A stretch of DNA of 64,000 nucleotides from UBA11612 sp963662375 (GTDB lineage Bacteria > Pseudomonadota > Alphaproteobacteria > Rhodospirillales > Rhodospirillaceae): positions 470,747-534,746 of the forward strand of contig CAXXRP010000015.1 of assembly GCA_963662375.2 (NCBI GenBank), in the 5' to 3' direction. Shown one piece after another: positions 55,221-63,760 of the stretch. The translations under genes and the position numbers were made by a program. The stretch's first letter is position 1. Each line of letters starts with the position of its first letter. The notes below the pieces were generated by a model, which was given only the letters and a program-made list of their open reading frames with translations, searched no databases and was not told the DNA's origin.

Positions 55221-57371
55221 ATGAACAATATTCTGAAACTCGACCGCCGTACTTTCTTGAAGGCCAGCGCCGTCGCTGGCGGCGGCATGATGCTGGGCTT
55301 CCACATTCCGGCGGTGAACGCCGGCATCACGAAGGAGAGCGAGGTTAATGCCTGGATTGTTATCAATGCCGACGATAGTGTGTTGATCCGTGTCGCGCAC
55401 TCCGAGATGGGGCAGGGCTCCATGACCGCTCTCGCCCAGCTCGTAGCCGAAGAGTTAGATTGCGACTGGAACAAGGTGAAGACCGAGTTCGTCGATCCAC
55501 GCCTCAACATCACGCGCAACGAGGTTTACGGCGGTATGGCGACGGTAGGCAGCCGCGCCGTGCGCAGCTCGCAGGAATACCTGCGCAAAGCCGGCGCCGG
55601 CGCGCGCGAAATGCTGATACAAGCGGCGGCGCAACGCTGGAAGGTGCCAGCGGGCGATTGCAAGGCGAAGGCTGGCATGGTCAGCCACGATTTCAGTAAA
55701 CGCATGCTGAGCTACGGTGCGCTAGCCGAAGCGGCCGCGAGGCTCGCCCCGCCCGCGGACGTGGCGCTGAAGGATCCGGCCACCTGGACGATTGCTGGCA
55801 AGCCCAAGATGCGCCTCGATATGCAGGAAAAGGTGATGGGCAAGGCGGCTTATGCCATAGACATCAACCTACCTGATATGCTGCACGCCGCCATCGTCCA
55901 GTCACCGGTGTTCGGCGGCAAGTTGAAGAGCTGCGACGAGGTGGCAATTAAGAGTTTCAAAGGCGTGCGGCAGGTAGTGCTTCTGGAAAACGCGGTTGCT
56001 GTGGTCGGCGACAGTTATTGGGAGGTGCAGAGGGCCGCTCTCGCCCTTCCGATCATCTGGGATGAGGCCGGCAACGATAAGGTTAGCAGCGCCAGCATCG
56101 CCCAGTTTCTCACTGAAGGTCTAAACATGGACGGTGTGCCGGTGGCGCGTAACGACGGCGACGTCGCCAGGGCCATGCCGATGGCAGTGCAGACGGTGTC
56201 GGCCGAATACCGCGTGCCGTACCTTTCCCATGCCGCCATGGAGCCCATGAATTGCACGGTGCGGTTCGAGAATGACGGACTAGAAGTCTGGGCGCCGACG
56301 CAAAACGCAGAGGCCATCCTGGCCGCGGCGGCGCGGGCCTCAGGTCTTGACCCGACCAAGATCACCGTGCATCTCACCTATTCCGGTGGTGGCTTCGGGC
56401 GGCGCGGGGGGGCGGCGCCTGGGGACTACGTCGACCAGGCCGTGTTGATTGCTAAGGCCGCCGGCAAGCCGGTGAAGCTAGTGTGGAGTCGCGAGGAAGA
56501 TATCCGGCACGATTTCTACCGGCCGATCTCTTCGGCCAAGATGACGGCGGGCCTCGACGCGAACGGCATGCCGATGGCCTGGAACACGCGCATCTCGGGC
56601 CACTCGATCCTGACCACCACGAACCCTTCCGCGCTCAAGGATAACATGGACATCCGCTTCCTGGTGCTGTTCGCGGATAATGTCTATGACGTGCCCAACA
56701 TAAAGGTCGACTACGCGCTGCGTAAAACCCCGGTGCCCGTGGGTTACTGGCGCTCGGTCAACCATTCGCAGAATGCCTACTTCCGCGAATGTTTCGTCGA
56801 TGAGATGGCGCTTGCAGCAGGGCAAGACCCCTATGAGTATCGCCGAAAGCTCCTGCAGAAGGCGCCGAAGCAGCTTGCCGTACTTGAAGCGGCGGCAAAG
56901 GCGGCCGATTGGGGTAAACCGCTGCGAGCGGGCCAGTTTCGAGGCATCGCACAGATCGACGGCTACGGCTCTTACGTCGCGGCGGTTGCCGAGATATCCA
57001 TGAAGGCCGACGGCTCTCCCAAAGTGCACCGCGTGGTGACCGCTGTGGATTGCGGCTATGTGGTCAACCCGGACACGGTGCGCTCGCAGATTGAAGGAGC
57101 GACAGCCTGGGCGCTGAGTGCCGCGCTCTACGACGAGATCACCGTCAAGAACGGCCGCGTTGAGCAGGGCAACTTCGACAGCTACCCCATGCTACTGCTC
57201 GGCGAGATGCCAAAGGTTGAAGTTGTGCTGGTGCCTAGCGGCGGATTCTGGGGCGGTATCGGCGAGCCCGGTGCGCCTCCAGTGGCGCCAGCGGTGGTCA
57301 ATGCCATGCTGGCAGCGACTGGCAAACCAATACGCTCCCTGCCGATCATCAAGCGCGGAGCGGCGGTTTAA
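55221..57371 (+). CDS. iorB: Molybdopterin-binding catalytic subunit of isoquinoline 1-oxidoreductase-type enzyme
   Basis: The 716-residue protein starts with a Tat signal (LDRRTFLKASAVAGGG), so the enzyme is exported. The family's Mo-cofactor regions are visible: HSEMGQGSMTALAQLVAEEL, GGGFGRRGGAAPGDYVDQA, and the C-terminal GGIGEPGAPPVAPAVVNA with the active-site Glu in GEPG. This membrane- or periplasm-facing class has no FAD subunit and passes electrons to c-type cytochromes. The downstream gene encodes a secreted protein with a heme c motif, a possible acceptor. Confidence 0.9.
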   Translation: MNNILKLDRRTFLKASAVAGGGMMLGFHIPAVNAGITKESEVNAWIVINADDSVLIRVAHSEMGQGSMTALAQLVAEELDCDWNKVKTEFVDPRLNITRNEVYGGMATVGSRAVRSSQEYLRKAGAGAREMLIQAAAQRWKVPAGDCKAKAGMVSHDFSKRMLSYGALAEAAARLAPPADVALKDPATWTIAGKPKMRLDMQEKVMGKAAYAIDINLPDMLHAAIVQSPVFGGKLKSCDEVAIKSFKGVRQVVLLENAVAVVGDSYWEVQRAALALPIIWDEAGNDKVSSASIAQFLTEGLNMDGVPVARNDGDVARAMPMAVQTVSAEYRVPYLSHAAMEPMNCTVRFENDGLEVWAPTQNAEAILAAAARASGLDPTKITVHLTYSGGGFGRRGGAAPGDYVDQAVLIAKAAGKPVKLVWSREEDIRHDFYRPISSAKMTAGLDANGMPMAWNTRISGHSILTTTNPSALKDNMDIRFLVLFADNVYDVPNIKVDYALRKTPVPVGYWRSVNHSQNAYFRECFVDEMALAAGQDPYEYRRKLLQKAPKQLAVLEAAAKAADWGKPLRAGQFRGIAQIDGYGSYVAAVAEISMKADGSPKVHRVVTAVDCGYVVNPDTVRSQIEGATAWALSAALYDEITVKNGRVEQGNFDSYPMLLLGEMPKVEVVLVPSGGFWGGIGEPGAPPVAPAVVNAMLAATGKPIRSLPIIKRGAAV

Positions 57372-57483
57372 GCTCGATTCGCCGGAAGTTCCGGCCTGCT
57401 GACGTTCCGCCCCGAAGGCTGGGGCTCAGGGGTGCGCCGCGGCGCAATCGTCCACCATAGGGCGAGAGATAATCTGATCTCCC

Positions 57484-57518
57484 AGGAGTTCTCATTTCCA
57501 CACCAGTTGGCACGCCAG
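57484..57518 (+). repeat. 35-bp direct repeat, left copy
   Basis: AGGAGTTCTCATTTCCA, then CCAGTTGGCAC and CCAG. It repeats at 60773-60807 with three mismatches. It lies between iorB and the heme/QW-repeat gene. Confidence 0.8.
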
Positions 57519-57574
57519 CTTCTTTCCATGGCATACTCGCGACGTTTCGCAATCCGAGTGGGAGGAGAGTGGAC

Positions 57575-58699
57575 ATGTTCTCCGTTGTCGGCGAAGTGCA
57601 ACGCACGTGGCCACCGCGATGTCTATTTAACGCGTTTAAGGTTGCAGTAGTGCTGCTGCCGTTAGGTGTCCTCTCACTGATTGGCGGTTCACCTCAGCAG
57701 GCGGCGCACGCAGCGTCGCGCCTCCCGGGATATAAGGCGGAGCCCGGCGAACCGCTTGTCGAAGAGCTCTCTATTCCGCAAGCCTCGTCCTTTCTTCAGT
57801 CCATATCGCTGGCGTGGACCCGGCAAAACGAGTGCGGCACGTGCCACACCAATCTCGCGCACATAATGGCGCGTCCGTTTCTCGAACAACGTGACCCGGC
57901 CATCGAAAATGAAATTCGTGAATCGCTTTTTGCCTATCTCGACAGCTATACACCCACTCCGCCGCCGGAGCGTGCGCGCGAAAACAATAATGCTTACTGG
58001 TTGAGGCTTCCGGTCATGGCATCGTTCGCCATTGGCAATGCCCAAGTGAATGAGGTCCCGGACGGGCGGATTCTCGAAGGCTATGACAAGATCTGGTCCA
58101 TGCAGAGCGCAGACGGTTCCTTTGATTGGCCCTCATATCCGCTGCCCTTCCTCGAGGGCGACGCCCACTATATAGCGACACTGGTTTCGCTCGGCGCGAG
58201 TTACCTGCCGGCAAGTTATCTGGAGACGCCCCGGGTGGCGAAGGCTCTCGGTCAGCTGAACGAATATCTTGGCGAGACGTCCCCGAAAGATCTTCATGGC
58301 CGCCTTATGCTCATGTGGGCTGCGGCGAAGACGCCACGCTTGAAGGATAAGGAGGAGAAAGCGAACGTTGCCGCGCGGGTGCTGTCCTTGCAGCGCGAGG
58401 ACGGCGGTTGGAATCTCGCTAGCCTGGGCGACTGGCGCCGCCAGGATGGCTCCACCAATGACGGAAAGGCCGGCCCCAGCGACGGGTATGGTACCGGCTT
58501 TGTATTGTTCATACTCTGCAAGAGTGGACTGCCAGTATCCGACCGGCGTATCACACGGGGCCTTGAGTGGCTGAAAACGCATCAGCGCGCCTCGGGCCGC
58601 TGGTTCACGCCATCCCTATGGTCGAATGAAATGCACAACTACGTCTCAACAATCGGCACCGCCTATGCCGTGATGGCGCTCAAGACCTGTCAGGCCTAA
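57575..58699 (+). CDS. Secreted protein with c-type heme motif and squalene-cyclase-like QW repeats
   Basis: Starting at the ATG at 57575 (GGAGGAG 7 bp upstream) gives 374 residues. A hydrophobic export signal (about 21-46) is followed by one CGTCH heme motif (87-91) and then an all-helical region with at least three QW-type repeats (QSADGSFDW, QREDGGWNL, HQRASGRWF). This resembles the alpha-alpha barrel of squalene-hopene cyclases and prenyltransferases. The acidic DxDD of a true cyclase is not seen. Being downstream of iorAB, it may serve as electron acceptor or docking partner of the exported molybdenum enzyme. The combination is unusual, and the function is inferred. Confidence 0.75.
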   Translation: MFSVVGEVQRTWPPRCLFNAFKVAVVLLPLGVLSLIGGSPQQAAHAASRLPGYKAEPGEPLVEELSIPQASSFLQSISLAWTRQNECGTCHTNLAHIMARPFLEQRDPAIENEIRESLFAYLDSYTPTPPPERARENNNAYWLRLPVMASFAIGNAQVNEVPDGRILEGYDKIWSMQSADGSFDWPSYPLPFLEGDAHYIATLVSLGASYLPASYLETPRVAKALGQLNEYLGETSPKDLHGRLMLMWAAAKTPRLKDKEEKANVAARVLSLQREDGGWNLASLGDWRRQDGSTNDGKAGPSDGYGTGFVLFILCKSGLPVSDRRITRGLEWLKTHQRASGRWFTPSLWSNEMHNYVSTIGTAYAVMALKTCQA

Positions 58700-58795
58700 T
58701 CCGGCCGGGTGGCTGCGAAGCAAGAACGGGCCCAGTAGATCGAATGAAAAATTAAATTTTGCAGTGGCCTAAGAATTCTAGGCATAACATCCACC

Positions 58796-58828
58796 GGTGC
58801 CCACTTTCGGCACCTAGGGGACGCCATT
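58796..58828 (+). repeat. 33-bp direct repeat with internal hairpin, left copy
   Basis: GGTGCC-CACTTTC-GGCACC forms a 6-bp stem-loop, followed by TAGGGGACGCCATT. It repeats at 60715-60747 with two mismatches. The two copies flank the amidohydrolase gene. Confidence 0.8.
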
Positions 58829-59133
58829 CGTGTACAAAAGCGTGAACTCCGCCATCGGCCAATTTTCGCGCCTTGGCCACAGTCGCCGCAAGAACATCCT
58901 CAGAGGCTTACGTGCAATTCCCCGTCTTTCGCTTCAATGCTATCGATACACAGCCGCAAGTAAGATTGCCGGAAAGCTATGTCGTCCGTACGAGCATCGT
59001 TCCGTTTTCGGCTTGATTCTGATCGTTTCGTTGAAAATTATATCAGCCACGCAGATCTGAGTTTGTCACTGGTCTAATGGCGGACGATTGCGCCGGCGCG
59101 TGTCCTTTAAGTCCCGGCCTTCAGGGCGGAGCG
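58829..59133. other. Gap with no recognisable gene
   Basis: A plus-strand frame (58830-59060) is open but basic, lacks a ribosome binding site and shows no motif. I do not call it a gene. Confidence 0.4.
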
Positions 59134-60567
59134 TCAGCGGTTCGGAGCGTCTCTGGTCGCCGTGGGTCCGCGCCTCAGCTCGTTTTTGAGATCGGCGATA
59201 CGATAGACGCGTCCGGCCTTGAGCACGGTGTCTATGTTGGAGACCGCCGTGATGTCGACGAGAGGATTGCCGTCGATCACGACAATGTCGGCCTGTTTTC
59301 CCACCTCGATTGAGCCGAACCGCTCTTGCCATCCGAGGATCTCCGCTGAAACGATCGTCGCAGCTCGCAGCGCTTCCAGCGGCGTCATACCCCCCCCGAC
59401 GAAGTACTCCATTTCCTGATGGGTGGCGAGCCCGGGGACGAGTGGAGGAGAGGGGCTCAAATCCGACCCCGTTCCGACCTTGCCTCCCATGTGGACGAAG
59501 CGAGCCATCTGTCGGGCTTGCACGAGGATGCTTTCGCGCAACTGATCCCGGAAGGGGCTGAAGTCGAATACATCGGGCACGCGTAGCGGATCCTCCAGGA
59601 ACGACTGGTAGATTTCCGGTTGATATAAGTCGAACCAATCGGAGCTACGCTCGACCAGCCTTTCCGTGTCGGCCAACACTTCCTGGATGGCTAACGTAGG
59701 TACGACGGCTGTGCCGTTTTCGACGAGCACCTGGAAAATCGCGTCCAGCTTCTCTTCATTCACTGATGGCCACAGAATAAAGCGACGGTAATACCCGATG
59801 CCGGTCATCGAAATGCTGTCTTCATAGTCCAGGGACTTCTGCAACAGGGCGACAGTGTGTTCGAGGCTGTCGACGCCCAGCCGGGATGCTTCAGCGGCTC
59901 CGATCATTGCGAAGTGGCCGAACACCTTCCGGCCGTGGCGGTGCGCTTCATCGACCACGGCTTTCGTTATGTCCGCGTCGCCGTAGTTGTAGAACTTGAT
60001 CCACTCGGCTCCACGGTAGGCGCGATCGCGGACTTGCTGACGCGCTTCGATGGCATTGTTGACGATGTCCGTTCGCACCACCCTGGGAAACCCCGGCGCC
60101 TGCTCGATAGGAGGGAATGATCCGACGATGAGGTTGGGGCCGTCCATGTGGCCGGCGTCGATTTCGGTCTTCAAGCGGATCAGCGCGCCCATGTCGGGCG
60201 ACATCGCGCGAATTGTTGTCACACCCCCGGCGAGAAACATCTGAAAAAAGTGTTCCATGTCGATGTCGATGTCCCGGCCATGGGCGTCAGCATGGACGTG
60301 CAGGTCGATCATTCCAGGGATGAGGTACTTGCCGCTGACATCGACGCGGATCGCGTCTTCGGGAATACGGTCTTCGTTGTAGGGAAAATCAAAGAATAGC
60401 CCAGTAATCTGACCGTCCTCGGAGAGAACGCCGATGTCTTCGTAAATCTCGCCACGGACCACATCGACCAGGTGACCTCCGGTCAGGTAGATCGGAGATT
60501 CTGCCTGCGCCCGACCGACCCCGATCGACACCACAAGGAAAATGAACGTCCAGAACACGCCTCTCAT
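59134..60567 (-). CDS. Secreted metal-dependent amidohydrolase
   Basis: The 477-residue protein has a signal peptide (about 1-22, ending GRAQA) and an imidazolonepropionase/prolidase-like amidohydrolase barrel. Metal ligands are H90 and H92 (DLHVH), the bridging Lys in EWIKFY, His in FGHFAM and SLEHTV, and the catalytic Asp in GTGSDL. The C-terminal EVGKQADIVVIDGNPL is typical. It hydrolyses an amide, cyclic amide or ester outside the cytoplasm. Its gene is convergent with the heme/QW-repeat gene and is flanked by 33-bp direct repeats, suggesting acquisition as a unit. Confidence 0.88.
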   Translation of the reverse strand: MRGVFWTFIFLVVSIGVGRAQAESPIYLTGGHLVDVVRGEIYEDIGVLSEDGQITGLFFDFPYNEDRIPEDAIRVDVSGKYLIPGMIDLHVHADAHGRDIDIDMEHFFQMFLAGGVTTIRAMSPDMGALIRLKTEIDAGHMDGPNLIVGSFPPIEQAPGFPRVVRTDIVNNAIEARQQVRDRAYRGAEWIKFYNYGDADITKAVVDEAHRHGRKVFGHFAMIGAAEASRLGVDSLEHTVALLQKSLDYEDSISMTGIGYYRRFILWPSVNEEKLDAIFQVLVENGTAVVPTLAIQEVLADTERLVERSSDWFDLYQPEIYQSFLEDPLRVPDVFDFSPFRDQLRESILVQARQMARFVHMGGKVGTGSDLSPSPPLVPGLATHQEMEYFVGGGMTPLEALRAATIVSAEILGWQERFGSIEVGKQADIVVIDGNPLVDITAVSNIDTVLKAGRVYRIADLKNELRRGPTATRDAPNR

Positions 60568-60714
60568 CGCCGCCTCCCTCTCCTATTGCAGTTGCCGGCC
60601 GCGCCATGCGAACGGCACATCGCGATTCTACGTACTTTATACCTTACTCAGGAAGCATTCGCCACCGACGCAATCTGACAGGCCAAGATCGTGTGCTGTT
60701 AGGTATAGACCAAT

Positions 60715-60747
60715 GGTGCCCACTTTTGGCACCTAGGGAACGCCATT
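60715..60747 (+). repeat. 33-bp direct repeat with internal hairpin, right copy
   Basis: Partner of 58796-58828 (two mismatches). The GGTGCC/GGCACC stem is conserved, with a changed loop base. It lies upstream of the amidohydrolase start. Confidence 0.8.
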
Positions 60748-60772
60748 TAGTATATAGTATTGCGGTCCTTTC

Positions 60773-60807
60773 AGGAGTTCTCATTTCCATGCCAGTTGGC
60801 ACACCAG
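60773..60807 (+). repeat. 35-bp direct repeat, right copy
   Basis: Partner of 57484-57518 (three mismatches). It lies 60 bp upstream of the IS3-type element. Confidence 0.8.
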
Positions 60808-60980
60808 AATTCCCTATCTTGTAGTGTTTAGCTTATGGAGTGCCCCAGTGTCTGACGTCAGCACTACTGGGACAAACTAGTGTAATTGCCTAAAGGAGTG
60901 TTTTTGGCTCATCGTCACCATTGAGGAGTGAACGATGAGACATAGAACAGAACGTCATCAGGACGCCACACGAGCGGACT

Positions 60981-61310
60981 TTGAAGGACATCTGGTGCAA
61001 GACGCGCAAGCGATATTCCTCTGAGGAGAAGATCCGCATTGTGCTAGCCGGATTGCGGGGCGAGGACAGCATTGCCGAGTTGTGTTGCCAGGAGGGCATT
61101 GCCCAGGGTCTGTATTACAGCTGGTCGAAGGAGTTCCTTGAGGCTGGGAAGAAGCGATTGCCCGGCGATACGGCGCGTGAGGCTAATACCGGCGAGGTGA
61201 AGGACCTTCGCCGTGAGGCTCGTGATCTCAAGGAGGTCGTAGCCGAACAGGCGCTTGAACTGCGTCTGCTCAAAAAAAGCATGATCGGGGATGGGGGAGA
61301 CGAGGAATGA
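60981..61310 (+). CDS. IS3-family transposase OrfA
   Basis: This basic HTH protein of about 110 residues (YSSEEKIRIVLAGLRGEDSIAELC is the first HTH helix pair) ends with a leucine-zipper-like segment (EVVAEQALELRLLKKSM). The start codon is uncertain: TTG at 60981 is used here, but in-frame coding extends to 60939 without a standard start. It overlaps orfB by ATGA, so the second frame is reached by translational coupling or frameshifting. OrfA binds the ends, and OrfAB is the transposase. Confidence 0.8.
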   Translation: MKDIWCKTRKRYSSEEKIRIVLAGLRGEDSIAELCCQEGIAQGLYYSWSKEFLEAGKKRLPGDTAREANTGEVKDLRREARDLKEVVAEQALELRLLKKSMIGDGGDEE

Positions 61311-62287
61311 GATACCCATCCTCCGAGAAGCTTGAGATCATCCGGCTGGCTGAACACTCGCACCTGCCTGCCAAGCGTACGTTGGATAAGCTCGGCATTT
61401 CGCGCACGACGTTTTACCGCTGGTACGACAAGTATCTGGATGGCGGTGTGGCGGCATTGGAGGATAAAGCTCCCAAGCCATCGCGGGTGTGGAACCGTAT
61501 TCCTGACGACATTCGTGACCGGATCGTTGACCTCGCTCTGGAAGAGCCTGACCTGTCACCCCGGGAATTGGCTGTGCGGTTCACAGATACGCAGGCCTAC
61601 TTCGTCTCAGAAGCTTCCGTCTATCGGCTGTTGAAGTCCCATGACCTGATCACCAGCCCTGCGTTTGTGGTGATTAAGGCGAGCAGTGAGTTCAAAGACA
61701 AGACGAGCTGTATCAACCAGATGTGGCAAACTGACTTCACCTACATCAAGGTCATCGGTTGGGGCTGGTTTTATCTTTCGACCATCCTGGATGATTACTC
61801 GCGTTACATCATCGCCTGGAAGCTCTGCACGACCATGAAGGCCGGCGATGTGACTGACACATTGGAACTGGCCTTACAGGCCTCTGGCTGTGATCAGGTC
61901 AATGTCCGTCACAAGCCACGGCTGCTGTCAGACAATGGGGCGTCTTACATCTCTGGCGAGCTCGCCGAGTGGCTGAATGACAAAGGCATGGATCACGTTT
62001 GCGGAGCCCCCTATCACCCACAGACACAGGGCAAGATCGAACGTTGGCATCAGACCTTGAAAAACCGCATCTTGTTGGAGAACTACTTCCTACCGGGCGA
62101 TCTCAAAGCAAATATCGGGCGCTTCGTCACCTCCTACAACAACCACCGCTACCATGAGAGCCTCGGCAATCTGACACCTGCTGATGTCTACTTCGGACGC
62201 GGTGAAACCATTTTACTCGAACGGGAAAGGATCAAACGAAAAACCATCAACCAACGGCGCTTGCAACACCGCAAATCCGCCGCCTAA
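61307..62287 (+). CDS. IS3-family transposase OrfB (integrase core)
   Basis: The 326-residue DDE protein has an N-terminal HTH (RTLDKLGISRTTFYRWYDKY) and the rve integrase core. The catalytic residues are D in WQTDFTYIKV, D in LLSDNGASY and E in TQGKIERWHQ. The frame is complete and all three catalytic residues are present, so the element could still be active if its ends are intact. Confidence 0.92.
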   Translation: MRYPSSEKLEIIRLAEHSHLPAKRTLDKLGISRTTFYRWYDKYLDGGVAALEDKAPKPSRVWNRIPDDIRDRIVDLALEEPDLSPRELAVRFTDTQAYFVSEASVYRLLKSHDLITSPAFVVIKASSEFKDKTSCINQMWQTDFTYIKVIGWGWFYLSTILDDYSRYIIAWKLCTTMKAGDVTDTLELALQASGCDQVNVRHKPRLLSDNGASYISGELAEWLNDKGMDHVCGAPYHPQTQGKIERWHQTLKNRILLENYFLPGDLKANIGRFVTSYNNHRYHESLGNLTPADVYFGRGETILLERERIKRKTINQRRLQHRKSAA

Positions 62288-62398
62288 AATGACAAACAAG
62301 ATGGGCTAAACTCTCCGTTAGTTTAACAAGTCTTCTGTTCCAAATATTCCGACGACGCACAATTGGCACCTTGGGGGCTAAGGGGGGCTCAAATGAGG

Positions 62399-62581
62399 TC
62401 ATGGCCTTACTACCCCTAGCCCATCAATCGCCAAGACTACAAGCGGTGGTAACAGCCCCACGAGACCGAAGAATAACATTCCGTTCCTATCGGCATTCAC
62501 GGCGCCCACACCAATCACAAAGATCCAGGGGACGCTGGCGACTATCCAGAGCCGCCAAAGCATTTTGTGCCAATTTTTCAT
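62399..62581 (-). CDS. Small two-helix membrane protein
   Basis: The 60-residue protein has two hydrophobic helices (WIVASVPWIFVIGVGAV and MLFFGLVGLLPPLVVLAI) and a basic N-terminus (KNWHKMLWRLW). It begins 3 bp after the stop of a Sel1-repeat relic on the same strand, an association seen for similar small proteins in this lineage. I do not know its function. It may be a remnant, given its neighbours. Confidence 0.45.
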   Translation of the reverse strand: MKNWHKMLWRLWIVASVPWIFVIGVGAVNADRNGMLFFGLVGLLPPLVVLAIDGLGVVRP

Positions 62582-62584
62582 GCT

Positions 62585-62780
62585 CTAATCCCGCTCGCCG
62601 ATGGGCTTCCATACCGCTGAGAGGCGCTGAACCTCGGCAAGGCCCTGTTCTGCAGCCTTGCGGGTACCACTTCATGGCTTCGGCGTCGTTCTCAGGGACG
62701 CCTTCACCGTTGGCGTACATGATTCCGAGATTGAACTGCGCAAAGGCATGCCCCTGCACCGCCAGGATGGAGTTTTATCA
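62585..62780 (-). pseudogene. Sel1-repeat protein relic with one-base insertion
   Basis: The minus strand encodes one Sel1 unit (HAFAQFNLGIMYANGEGVPE, NDAEAMKWY), then an extra C shifts the frame. Removing that base restores RKAAEQGLAEVQRLSAVWKP and a TAG at 62585. The N-terminal part is missing beyond about 62780. Sel1 proteins are solenoid scaffolds, often secreted. Confidence 0.65.
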
Positions 62781-62793
62781 GCCTAGTGAGTAA

Positions 62794-63400
62794 TGCCAGC
62801 GGGGTGGATACAGGGGTGGATACAGACCACGGTCCCATTCCTAATCACTTGATATATACAATATATCTTAAGATAAATGGCGGAGGGAGAGTCTGCCATG
62901 TTATGTATTTATATTATTGATATTTGTTGTTATTTTTTCTTCTCATCCTGCTCACTCCCAATTTCGCACCTAATATAGTAAGAGCTTTTCCGGCATTCTA
63001 CGGGACCGCATAGGAATATTGGCACCTGTACACAGACTTACAATTGTCTAGTGCCGCCGGCGCGGACAAGAACGCTGCCACTCGCCAATGACGGAGGAAA
63101 AAGTCGGCCACTGGGGCGGCGGAAGAGTCGGCCATTCGAGAGTACCCCTCAGTTATCATTTGGTTTTGTCGCGGTAGCCGATAAGAGGGGCTCACGGGGC
63201 TTCGTGGCGAGCCGTGTCTGACGCGAAGCGAAGCCGCGGGCTGGGTTGCTGTCCACCCACCGTGTCAACCCTGGCCACAGTAATTTGTCGCTAGCCCAGG
63301 ATCTGTATATTTGGGTATCCGATTGTGACACGTCCGAGTGACAGGTCACGAAACGACGACGTACCTTAACCTCGCGTTTCTATTGCTGGAAAGCGATGGC
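62794..63400. other. Gene-free stretch
   Basis: No supported gene. Two tandem GGGTGGATACA units occur near 62803-62824, and a 12-bp palindrome TATCTTAAGATA lies at 62864-62875 in AT-rich sequence. Around 63100-63140 GTCGGCCA occurs twice and may be a worn transposon end. Nothing here is assigned with confidence. Confidence 0.35.
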
Positions 63401-63760
63401 CTACAATAGCGTTATGGGGGCTCGCGTATCCGTCACACCGTCACAACCGTTATCAGCCGGGGCTTTCCGCGTTTTCCTATCCGTCACAGAGTTTCGGTTT
63501 GTGCCGGATAGAGAATCGCTGCAACCATTGTCAGGCAAGGGTTGTGACGCTGTGACGGATAGGGATGGTATCTCTTCGATCAAATGGTTTTTTCACACCT
63601 TGACGAAGGCAATGCGTTTGCAAACCTTCGCGGGTCTGCCATCCGTGGCAATCCCTTTGGCGCGGATTGTGCCCGGCGCGATACCGAAGGGCTTGATCAA
63701 GGTGGCCACCGATTAGTGCCGATCGGCGATCGGGAAGCCTGGACCGGCGGCCGGTGGGTA
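63401..63760 (-). pseudogene. DUF3631-type helicase/primase C-terminal relic
   Basis: The minus strand reads TLIKPFGIAPGTIRAKG, then after an in-frame TGA continues LSVTASQPLPDNGCSDSL and NSVTDRKTRKAP to a TAA/TAG-bounded end at 63401. This resembles the end of DUF3631 proteins of phages and integrative elements (LLKPFGIxPxTIR..., then a low-complexity SVTxSHP/VTD tail). The ATPase core is not present. It suggests a former mobile element at this end of the window. Confidence 0.45.
63427..63561. repeat. Inverted repeat with TATCCGTCACA units
   Basis: A 22-bp arm at 63427-63448 (TATCCGTCACA then CCGTCACAACC) faces its near-perfect inverse at 63540-63561 (GGTTGTGACG then CTGTGACGGATA). A third partial unit (TATCCGTCACAG) starts near 63479. 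The arms lie in the low-complexity tail of the DUF3631-type relic. Confidence 0.7.

Larger units (their letters stand above)
60868..62342 (+). mobile_element. IS3-family insertion sequence
   Basis: About 1,475 bp with two overlapping transposase frames. Imperfect inverted ends are suggested by TGGGACAAACTAGTG at 60868 and the inverse TGGAACAGAAGACTTG at 62342, with GGAG-GTTT blocks further in. No target duplication is evident. The borders are by-eye estimates. Confidence 0.75.

Noticed and set aside
58830..59060. Possible small basic protein
   Set aside because: No ribosome binding site, no motif and random-looking composition next to a repeat; not supported as a gene.
62801..62875. Tandem GGGTGGATACA units and a TATCTTAAGATA palindrome as a replication origin or CRISPR-like array
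   Set aside because: Only two units, no spacers of regular length, no rep or cas genes.
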